Origin: Dysgonamonadaceae bacterium
GTDB taxonomy: Bacteria > Bacteroidota > Bacteroidia > Bacteroidales > Azobacteroidaceae
DNA: 12,444 nt
NCBI GenBank assembly: GCA_031260235.1
Contig: JAIRKG010000012.1
Span: 1-12,444, forward strand
Reading direction: 5' to 3'
This document shows, in pieces, positions 6,682 to 12,444 of this stretch. Each line of letters begins with the position of its first letter. Within the stretch, counting starts at the first letter, position 1. The notes below the pieces were generated by a model, which made no database searches, was not told where the DNA came from, and worked only from the letters and a program-made list of their open reading frames with translations. Made by a program: the position numbers and the translations under genes.

Positions 6682-7782
6682 ATGAAAATAGCATTTGTAT
6701 TGATTAATCACCCACCCGCCGATGAGCGTATTTGGTTTCAGGAAGCGGAAATCTTGCGGAACTCCGGTTGCGAAATAACCATTGTTTCTACGCAAGAAGA
6801 TACCTTGCTTTTGCCTTGCGTTTATTGTTTTGACAGTGTTGGAATATCCAAAAGGGAAGTGATTCGGAAAATCGCGTCCGTTTTGCTACCGGTGATTCCC
6901 GACGTGATTATTTGCGATAATCCGATTGCGGTTTTAGCTGCGCGGCATTATAAAAAGCAGGTGCGGCAGGCTGTCCGAATCATTTATGACGTAACGGAAT
7001 GGTATCCTGCTTATAACAATTTGCGAGGGCTTTCGTTCATGCGGCAAGTAATCAAATCGTTTCTGCTGACGGCTCTGTCCTTTTATTCAGCCTTGTTTTT
7101 ATCCGGTTTTATTTTCGGAGAATATTATAAAGCTTTACCTTTCCGCATCTTTTTTCCATGGAAGAAACATATTTATTTACCGTATTATGCCGATGTGGAT
7201 AAGGTGAAAGTTTATCCGGTCAATGATATTAGCAAGAAATGTATTTTGCTGTATGCCGGAAATTTAACTGCACGGAAAGGCTTTGACGCCGTGTTGAATG
7301 TTGCCAAAACGAGTGCCGGACTTTTTCCTGACATCTCATTCGTTTTGCGCATCTTGTCCGGCTCTCCTCGACATGATTTCGGTGAACTTCCTGCAAACAT
7401 AGTTATACAATTTATTCCATATCTTCCTTTTCCCGCATTTTGTGAGGAAATCGGGAAGGCAGATATTTGTTTCGATTTACGGAAAATCAACATGGAGAGC
7501 ACCCATTGTTTGCCCATTAAAATATTTTATTACATGGCGGCAGGGCGACCGGTCATTTATTCGGATTTGAAAGCCATACGCAGGGAGATTCCCGAAATAA
7601 ACAAGTTTGGTCACTTGGTTGATCCGGAAAATAGAGGGGAAATTATTTCTCTTGTTTCACGCTACATAAAAGATGGGGATTACTATCGCAACAGTTGTGT
7701 CGCTGCTCGTCGGTTGGCAGAAGAAAAATACGACTGGAGAAAAATCAATCACCGTTTAATTACTTTTATTAAAGGAAATTAA
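6682..7782 (+). CDS. Glycosyltransferase, GT-B fold, family-4-like
   Basis: Likely transfers a sugar from a nucleotide-sugar donor during synthesis of a surface polysaccharide or glycolipid; acceptor and sugar cannot be told. The 366 residues show the GT-B layout. The N-terminal Rossmann half begins KIAFVLINHPPADERIWFQEAEIL and contains IIYDVTEWYP (100-109). A hydrophobic stretch at about 126-146 may attach to the membrane. The C-terminal donor-binding half opens with LLYAGNLTARKGFD (near 192-202) and contains KIFYYMAAGRPVI (from 280). In many GT4 enzymes the corresponding segment is KIFEYMAAG, whose Glu helps bind the donor; here it is Tyr283, which may be normal for this subfamily. It stands alone between sufB and yicC with no other polysaccharide gene in view. 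No clear promoter is seen in the 42 bases before it, so it may be read from sufB. Confidence 0.85.
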   Translation: MKIAFVLINHPPADERIWFQEAEILRNSGCEITIVSTQEDTLLLPCVYCFDSVGISKREVIRKIASVLLPVIPDVIICDNPIAVLAARHYKKQVRQAVRIIYDVTEWYPAYNNLRGLSFMRQVIKSFLLTALSFYSALFLSGFIFGEYYKALPFRIFFPWKKHIYLPYYADVDKVKVYPVNDISKKCILLYAGNLTARKGFDAVLNVAKTSAGLFPDISFVLRILSGSPRHDFGELPANIVIQFIPYLPFPAFCEEIGKADICFDLRKINMESTHCLPIKIFYYMAAGRPVIYSDLKAIRREIPEINKFGHLVDPENRGEIISLVSRYIKDGDYYRNSCVAARRLAEEKYDWRKINHRLITFIKGN

Positions 7783-7796
7783 TAAGGCGGATTATC

Positions 7797-7958
7797 ATGC
7801 TTGAACTCTTGCTGTTGCCGGTATTTATAATCGCGATTTATTGCCTTGCCGGCTCTTGTCTTTGCTGTCGGTTTACCGGAAATTTGAACTGCCACCATCA
7901 AAACCACCTTGTTTTAAAGGTAAAAAGACTATTTTTGCAGAAAATTTACCCCCAATGA
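7797..7958 (+). CDS. Possible 53-residue membrane peptide or 5' remnant of a lost gene
   Basis: An ATG 14 bases after the glycosyltransferase stop opens a 53-codon frame. Its first 20 residues (MLELLLLPVFIIAIYCLAGS) look like a membrane anchor or signal. A cysteine-rich (CLCC) and then basic segment follows, and the TGA overlaps the yicC ATG in an ATGA junction. The residues after about 25 look unlike a selected protein, and the yicC promoter (7909-7937) lies within it. It could be a real small protein or the stump of a gene formerly in the glycosyltransferase cluster. I do not recognise a family. Confidence 0.3.
   Translation: MLELLLLPVFIIAIYCLAGSCLCCRFTGNLNCHHQNHLVLKVKRLFLQKIYPQ
7909..7937 (+). 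promoter_or_regulatory. Promoter of the yicC-gmk-nadD operon
   Basis: TTG at 7909-7911, an 18-base spacer and TATTTTTG (TAnnTTTG) at 7930-7937 make a good Bacteroidota promoter, 17 bases before the yicC ATG. It supports the start at 7955 over longer in-frame starts upstream. Confidence 0.7.
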
Positions 7959-8827
7959 TTCAATCAATGACAGGATTCGGGAAAGCCGAAGTAGATTTCT
8001 CCGAAAAAAAAATCACCGTAGAAATCAAGTCGCTTAACAGCAAACAACTTGATGTAAACACTCGTATTCCAACCGCCTACAAGGGAAAAGACATGGAAAT
8101 CAGAAATCTTTTATCGCAAAGCCTGGAAAGAGGCAAAGTCGATTTTATAATCACACTCAACGCAGTTGATAAATCTGTTTCAGGCGTAATTAACCAGACG
8201 GTGGTGAAGAATTATTATGAAGAAATCAAAGATTTGTCGGAAAAACTGAATATCGCTTTGCCCTCCGAATGGTTTTCGATTATCCTTCGTTTGCCGGATG
8301 CAATAAAACCGGAAATAACGGAACCGGACGAAAAAGAATGGCTGGCAGTCAAACAAACGATTTACAAAGCCCTTGATTCCCTGAATGAATTCCGCAGACA
8401 GGAGGGCATTATGCTCGAAAATGTTTTTATTACTAAAATCAACAACATCAACCGGTTGCTGAAAGACATTGAGCAGTATGAAACGGAGCGGGTCGAAAAA
8501 ATCAAATTCCGCGTGGCGGACAGTCTTGCCGCGATAGATTCCGGTTCGTATGATACAAACCGGCTCGAACAGGAATTGATTTTTTACATCGAAAAACTGG
8601 ATATTAACGAAGAAAAATCACGCATGGTTAATCATTTGGACTATTTTGTCGAAACATTACAAAGCGGGAACAGTCAGGGCAGGAAACTGGGATTTATTGC
8701 CCAGGAAATCGGAAGGGAAATAAATACCTTGGGATCGAAATCAAATCATGCGCTCATGCAAAGAATTGTCGTGCAAATGAAAGACGAATTGGAGCAAATC
8801 AAGGAGCAGATTTTTAATGTTTTATGA
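7955..8827 (+). CDS. yicC: YicC/YloC-family endoribonuclease
   Basis: A 290-residue member of the YicC family, conserved proteins with endoribonuclease activity reported for E. coli YicC and B. subtilis YloC. The N-terminal signature MIQSMTGFGKAEVDF is intact, followed by EIKSLNSKQLDVNTRIP and LERGKVDFIITL. The C-terminal DUF1732 part has RLEQELIFYIEKLDINEEKSRMVNHLDYF and ends with GRKLGFIAQEIGREINTLGSKSNHALMQRIVVQMKDELEQIKEQIFNVL. ATG 7955 is fixed by the family N-terminus and the promoter just before it. The gene overlaps gmk by 4 bases (ATGA), so the two are translationally coupled. The yicC-gmk pairing recurs widely across bacteria. Confidence 0.93.
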   Translation: MIQSMTGFGKAEVDFSEKKITVEIKSLNSKQLDVNTRIPTAYKGKDMEIRNLLSQSLERGKVDFIITLNAVDKSVSGVINQTVVKNYYEEIKDLSEKLNIALPSEWFSIILRLPDAIKPEITEPDEKEWLAVKQTIYKALDSLNEFRRQEGIMLENVFITKINNINRLLKDIEQYETERVEKIKFRVADSLAAIDSGSYDTNRLEQELIFYIEKLDINEEKSRMVNHLDYFVETLQSGNSQGRKLGFIAQEIGREINTLGSKSNHALMQRIVVQMKDELEQIKEQIFNVL

Positions 8828-9411
8828 ACCAATTGAAAAAAATGGGAGGAAAATTAATCATTCTTTCTGCGCCGTCCGGTTCGGGAAAATCGACAATCAT
8901 AAACTACCTTCTCAAGGAAGGGGCGCCGCTGACATTTTCCATATCGGCGACAAGCCGTCTCCCGCGCGGAAACGAACAGGACGGAGTGGAATATTATTTC
9001 CTCTCGCCCGAAACATTCAGGGAACGCATCCGGAAAGGCGATTTTATCGAATATGAAGAAGTTTACCCCAACAAGTTTTACGGCACTTTAAAATCTGAAG
9101 TGGAAGCCAATCTCAGAAAAGGGAAAAACGTGATTCTGGACGTGGATGTTGCCGGCGGATTAAATCTCAAAAAGTTGTATAGCGACAACGCTTTGCTGCT
9201 GTTTATTCAACCCCCGTCAATTGAAGAACTGAAAAGAAGGCTGGAAACACGGGGCGTTGATTCCCCTGAAATGATTGCAGACAGGGTTTCCAAAGCCCGT
9301 TATGAACTGAGCCTGGCACCCCAATATGACAAGGTAATCGTCAACGACGATATAGAAAAAGCAAAACAAGAGACACTAAATACTATCATTAATTTTATAT
9401 CATGCTTATGA
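8824..9411 (+). CDS. gmk: Guanylate kinase
   Basis: Phosphorylates GMP to GDP with ATP in the cytoplasm, an essential step for GTP and dGTP. The 195-residue protein has the P-loop SAPSGSGKST (15-24). The GMP-binding segment SATSRLPRGNEQDGVEYYFLS is followed by FIEYEEVYPNKFYGT and the Walker B-like NVILDVDVAGGLNLKK. The lid and base-binding region includes LKRRLETRGVDSPEMIADRVSKARYELS. Length and motif order are normal. The start at 8824 overlaps the yicC stop (ATGA); an internal ATG at 8842 (MGGKLIIL) is a less likely alternative. At its end it overlaps nadD by 4 bases, or 10 if the earlier nadD ATG is used. Confidence 0.97.
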   Translation: MNQLKKMGGKLIILSAPSGSGKSTIINYLLKEGAPLTFSISATSRLPRGNEQDGVEYYFLSPETFRERIRKGDFIEYEEVYPNKFYGTLKSEVEANLRKGKNVILDVDVAGGLNLKKLYSDNALLLFIQPPSIEELKRRLETRGVDSPEMIADRVSKARYELSLAPQYDKVIVNDDIEKAKQETLNTIINFISCL

Positions 9412-10025
9412 AAATCGGAATTTTCCCCGGATCATTTAATCCGGTACACAATGGACACTTAACAATTGCAAATTATGTTGCCGAATTTTGCGGTTACGAC
9501 GAAGTTTGGTTTTTAATCTCCCCCAAAAACCCGATGAAATCGGCAAACGACATCTTAGATCAAGAAATCAGACTGAGTTTGATTGAAAAAGCGATTGGCG
9601 ACTACCCCAAATTAAAACCCTGCACCATTGAATGGGAGATGCCTCAACCGGCTTACACGGTTAATACCCTCCAGAAGTTGAGGGTATTATTTCCCGAAAA
9701 TACTTTTGAACTGATTATCGGCTCCGACAGTTGGGATACCATTCACCGCTGGAAAAACTACCAGATGATTTTGAATAACTTCAAAACCTTGGTATATCCA
9801 CGTTTGGGAACAGGCAAGGTTTTTATTGATCACCCAAATGCTAAAATGATTAAACACGCTCCCAAGATTGAAATCTCTTCGAGCGTCATCAGAGAAGCCA
9901 TCAAAGAAGGTAAGGACTTGCGTTTTTATATGCCCGCAGGCGTTTATGAAACCCTTGTAGCCCTTGACTTTTTCAAAAAAGAAGAACCGGAGAAAGAATC
10001 GGTGGCGGAGGCTGCAGCGGAGTGA
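9408..10025 (+). CDS. nadD: Nicotinate-nucleotide adenylyltransferase
   Basis: Joins nicotinate mononucleotide and ATP into deamido-NAD, the penultimate step of NAD synthesis. The start MKIGIFPGSFNPVHNGH carries the nucleotidyltransferase HxGH motif (His14-His17). ISSSVIR (156-162) is the family's C-terminal ISSTxIR motif, and IIGSDSWDTIHRWKNY lies between. The 205 residues are slightly long because of an acidic tail (EEPEKESVAEAAAE), which is unlikely to be part of the fold. ATG 9408 is preferred: it makes an ATGA overlap with the gmk stop and matches the family N-terminus; ATG 9402 would add only Met-Leu. It is the last gene of the coupled yicC-gmk-nadD unit; lysS follows after 48 bases. 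Confidence 0.96.
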   Translation: MKIGIFPGSFNPVHNGHLTIANYVAEFCGYDEVWFLISPKNPMKSANDILDQEIRLSLIEKAIGDYPKLKPCTIEWEMPQPAYTVNTLQKLRVLFPENTFELIIGSDSWDTIHRWKNYQMILNNFKTLVYPRLGTGKVFIDHPNAKMIKHAPKIEISSSVIREAIKEGKDLRFYMPAGVYETLVALDFFKKEEPEKESVAEAAAE

Positions 10026-10073
10026 AAAAAACCGACAGGTTTATTCTCCTTGAGAATCTTAAAATAAAACGCA

Positions 10074-11585
10074 ATGAACGCTCAAGAATTAAATGAACAA
10101 GAAATATTTCGCCGTAAAAGCCTCGAAGATTTGCGCAATGCCGGCATTGAACCTTACCCTGCGGCGGAATATCCGGTAACGGCTTATTCCACGTCCGTCA
10201 AGGAAGAATTTCGGGACGGCGAACCTCGTAAAACGGTTGTTATTGCAGGGCGGATTATGAGCCGCCGGATCATGGGAAAAGCGTCTTTCGTTGAATTGCA
10301 GGACTCGGAAGGAAAAATACAGGTCTATATTACCCGCGACGATATTTGCCGTGGCGAAAACAAGGATTTATACAATATCGTTTTCAAAAAGGCGCTGGAC
10401 ATCGGCGATTTTATCGGAATAAAAGGATTTGTTTTTCGTACGCAGATGGGAACCGTTTCCGTTCACGCCGAAGAATTGACTGTCCTTGCAAAATCCCTGC
10501 GCCCGCTGCCAATCGTCAAATACAAAGACGGCATCGCATACGACGCTTTTGACAATCCCGAATTGCGATACCGGCAACGGTATGTTGATTTAATTGTCAA
10601 CGAGGGCGTCAAGAATATCTTCATTAAACGGACACAGATTTTCAATTCGATGCGCAATTTTTTCAACGAGCGCGGATATATGGAAGTTGATACGCCCGTG
10701 TTGCAAAGCATTCCGGGTGGTGCGGCAGCCCGACCGTTCATCACGCACCACAACGCTTTGGATATTCCACTTTATCTCCGCATCGCCAATGAATTATATC
10801 TTAAACGTTTGATTGTCGGCGGTTTCAAAGGCGTTTATGAATTTTCCCGCGATTTTCGCAACGAAGGAATGGACAGAATCCACAATCCCGAATTTACGGT
10901 TATGGAGATTTATGTATCTTATAAGGATTATATCTGGATGATGCTTTTTACGGAACAAATGCTCGAAAAGATCTGTCTGGACGTGCTTGGAACTACGGAA
11001 GTGAAAATCGGCGACAGGATAATTAATTTCAAAGCACCCTACCGCCGGATAAGCATGATCGATGCAATCAAAGAAAACACAGGCATAGACATTGCCGGAA
11101 TGAACGAAGAGCAACTGCGCGGTGTTTGCCGTCAATTGGGCGTGAAACAGGAACCTGCAATGGGAAAAGGGAAACTGATTGATGAAATTTTCAGCGAAAA
11201 ATGCGAAGCCAAATATATTCAGCCGACTTTTATCGCCGATTATCCGAAAGAAATGTCGCCGCTTTGCAAATGTCACCGGAGTAATCCGGAACTGACGGAA
11301 CGCTTCGAATTGATGGTAAACGGGAAAGAATTAGCCAATGCTTATTCGGAGTTGAACGACCCTATCGACCAGCGCAAACGCTTTGAAGAGCAGTTGAGGC
11401 TCTCCGAAAAAGGCGACGACGAAGCCATGTTCATCGACCAGGACTTTTTACGTGCCCTCGAATATGGGATGCCGCCAACCTCCGGTATGGGAATCGGTAT
11501 GGACAGGCTGGTCATGTTGCTGACGGGACAGACTTCCATTCAGGAAGTATTGTTTTTTCCGCAAATGAGACCGGAAGCAAAATAG
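10074..11585 (+). CDS. lysS: Lysyl-tRNA synthetase, class II
   Basis: Charges tRNA-Lys with lysine. The N-terminal OB-fold (about 1-180) binds the anticodon and contains [32 protein letters not shown]. The class II catalytic domain shows motif 1 ([23 protein letters not shown]), motif 2 ([22 protein letters not shown] at 261-264) and motif 3 ([15 protein letters not shown], with Arg478). [22 protein letters not shown] and QRYVDLI are also typical. It ends at [10 protein letters not shown], 503 residues, just after motif 3. LysS proteins I recall from Bacteroides and Porphyromonas continue about 70 residues further, so this is a short form, like E. coli LysS. No clear TAnnTTTG box is seen in the 48-base gap, so it may be co-transcribed with nadD. 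Confidence 0.97.
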   Translation: MNAQELNEQEIFRRKSLEDLRNAGIEPYPAAEYPVTAYSTSVKEEFRDGEPRKTVVIAGRIMSRRIMGKASFVELQDSEGKIQVYITRDDICRGENKDLYNIVFKKALDIGDFIGIKGFVFRTQMGTVSVHAEELTVLAKSLRPLPIVKYKDGIAYDAFDNPELRYRQRYVDLIVNEGVKNIFIKRTQIFNSMRNFFNERGYMEVDTPVLQSIPGGAAARPFITHHNALDIPLYLRIANELYLKRLIVGGFKGVYEFSRDFRNEGMDRIHNPEFTVMEIYVSYKDYIWMMLFTEQMLEKICLDVLGTTEVKIGDRIINFKAPYRRISMIDAIKENTGIDIAGMNEEQLRGVCRQLGVKQEPAMGKGKLIDEIFSEKCEAKYIQPTFIADYPKEMSPLCKCHRSNPELTERFELMVNGKELANAYSELNDPIDQRKRFEEQLRLSEKGDDEAMFIDQDFLRALEYGMPPTSGMGIGMDRLVMLLTGQTSIQEVLFFPQMRPEAK

Positions 11586-11615
11586 TTGCCATATTATGAA
11601 AAAAGTATATCTTTG
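11585..11615 (+). promoter_or_regulatory. Promoter of tRNA-Leu
   Basis: GTTG at 11585-11588, a 19-base spacer and TATCTTTG (TAnnTTTG) at 11608-11615, ending 10 bases before the tRNA. It begins at the last base of the lysS stop codon, so the tRNA has its own promoter. Confidence 0.75.
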
Positions 11616-11625
11616 CAGCGCAAAA

Positions 11626-11709
11626 GCCCAGGTGGTGGAATTGGTAGACACGCCACTTTGAGGGGGTGGTGCCGGTTACGGTGTGTGGGTTCAAATCCCG
11701 TCCTGGGTA
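11626..11709 (+). tRNA. tRNA-Leu, anticodon GAG
   Basis: A class II tRNA of 84 bases. The acceptor arms are GCCCAGG and CCTGGGT (closing pair G-T). The anticodon stem CCACT/GGTGG has loop TTGAGGG, giving anticodon GAG, which reads CTC/CTT. A long variable arm (TGCCGGTTACGGTGT), as in all tRNA-Leu, precedes the T-arm GTGGG-TTCAAAT-CCCGT. The discriminator is A at 11709. CCA is not encoded. Its promoter and a strong terminator bracket it as a single-gene transcript. Confidence 0.96.
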
Positions 11710-11720
11710 CTGTAATGAAA

Positions 11721-11753
11721 AAAGCCTAATTGACTTATTATCAATTAGGCTTT
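11721..11753 (+). terminator. Strong intrinsic terminator after tRNA-Leu
   Basis: A perfect 13-base stem (AAAGCCTAATTGA at 11721-11733 and TCAATTAGGCTTT at 11741-11753) with a 7-base loop, preceded by a run of A and followed by CATTT. The symmetric A and T runs mean it could also work on the other strand. It begins 12 bases after the tRNA. Confidence 0.8.
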
Positions 11754-11791
11754 CATTTAAAAAGTACCCAGAGCCGAAAGCGAGATATTAA

Positions 11792-12444
11792 AAATCAATC
11801 AAAATCCAATTCATTGACGCAGATTCAAAAGCTACACTCAAAGACCCATATAAGTTTGATTTCATTGTTCTTACGGAAAACAACAAGGAAAAAGAACTGG
11901 AAGACGCTTTGGTAACAAATATTACCAAGTTTTTATTAGAATTGGGACAGGGCTTTGCGTATGTCGGGAGGCAATATCCAATACAGGTGGAAAACAGAGA
12001 ACAAAATATTGATTTACTGTTCTACCACTTGGAATTACGTTGCTATGTAGTTATTGAATTGAAAGTCAATAACCAATTAAAGAAAGATATAGATAATCCG
12101 ACAATAGGATTGATTATTGTTAAAGAGAAGGATAATATTGATGCCCAATATTCATTGGAAAGCAGTAGCCAACCGATAGGTATTTCGGAATATACGCTTT
12201 CAAACATTGTTGCCAGAAATTTTAAATCTTCACTGCCGTTTATTGAAGAAATAGAAAGGACGTTGAATAAAGAGGAAGAAATGAACAGTCACGATGCTGT
12301 TTGGCTATCAAAAGATTTTGAGTTTGGCTGTGTTCGCTGTTCCTGCATTACGGACAAAACATTGACGGCTGGACACCTAATCCGAAACACTTTGAGAAAA
12401 AGCAATTTGCGCTACAAAATCAATCAACCGCCCTCGAAACAGCA
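11792..12444 (+). pseudogene. Truncated and internally deleted DUF1016/YhcG-type PDDEXK nuclease, running off the window
   Basis: An open frame without a start codon (a stop lies at 11789-11791) begins mid-protein with ATLKDPYKFDFIVLTE. It continues through ELEDALVTNITKFLLELGQGFAYVGRQYP, QNIDLLFYHLELRCYVVIELK and the C-terminal DNPTIGLIIVKEKDN, QPIGISEYTLS, SSLPFIEEIERTLNK. These are the C-terminal nuclease domain of DUF1016 (YhcG-like) proteins, with the catalytic D in IDLLFY and E-x-K in IELK. The N-terminal DUF1016 half is missing. After IELK about 25 residues that normally follow (around PEYAGKLNFYL) are absent and the frame resumes at VNNQLKK, so the deletion is in frame. The usual stop after the final helix is absent; about 55 unrelated residues follow to the window edge. 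Family function is unsettled; these genes are often near restriction or defence loci. This copy is probably inactive. Confidence 0.75.

Noticed and set aside
11730..11915. 61-codon plus-strand frame starting inside the tRNA-Leu terminator
   Set aside because: Composition is low-complexity K/S/T-rich, it begins within a terminator stem, and it overlaps the nuclease remnant in another frame.

Overview
The window looks like chromosomal DNA from a member of the Bacteroidota, probably the order Bacteroidales. The support is a TamL-type lipoprotein Omp85 protein, Bacteroidales-like versions of TrpA, LysS and the ThiE/TenI proteins, a yicC-gmk-nadD operon, and repeated use of the Bacteroidota sigma-factor promoter (TTTG or TTG, about 19-20 bases, then TAnnTTTG). 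Shine-Dalgarno sequences are not evident before the starts. Neither tRNA encodes its CCA end. Most of the window is housekeeping DNA; the accessory or decaying parts are at the two ends and in a few junctions.

Layout. Bases 1-237 hold a cluster of short GC-rich palindromic repeats and the promoter of tamL (238-2520, outer-membrane assembly). A tRNA-Arg(TCT) with its own promoter follows (2594-2667). On the minus strand lies a two-gene thiamine unit, thiS then a double-domain ThiE (4198 down to 2720). It is read from a promoter divergent to that of a lone trpA (4312-5109). The last codons of trpA lie inside a copy of the same palindromic repeat seen at the left end. Next comes a lone sufB (5191-6639) with a textbook promoter overlapped by a 9-2-9 palindrome, then a family-4-type glycosyltransferase (6682-7782) and a short membrane-peptide frame. 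The translationally coupled yicC-gmk-nadD operon (7955-10025) and lysS (10074-11585) follow, then tRNA-Leu(GAG) with its own promoter and a strong hairpin terminator (11626-11753).

After that terminator lies a decayed gene for a DUF1016/YhcG-type PDDEXK nuclease. It lacks its N-terminal half and a start codon, has lost about 25 residues just after the catalytic IELK, and reads without a stop into an unidentified tail at the window edge.

How the genes fit together. ThiS carries sulfur for the thiazole half of thiamine and ThiE joins the two halves, but the thiazole- and pyrimidine-forming genes are absent here. TrpA and SufB are likewise separated from their usual partners (TrpB; SufC/D/S). 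Gmk and NadD are nucleotide and NAD synthesis enzymes, LysS charges tRNA, and TamL serves the outer membrane. I see no convincing new multi-gene system. The points most worth a second look are the repeat-derived trpA end, the ThiE fusion without a riboswitch, the palindrome over the sufB promoter, the scattering of single genes from normally clustered pathways, and the eroded nuclease beside tRNA-Leu.
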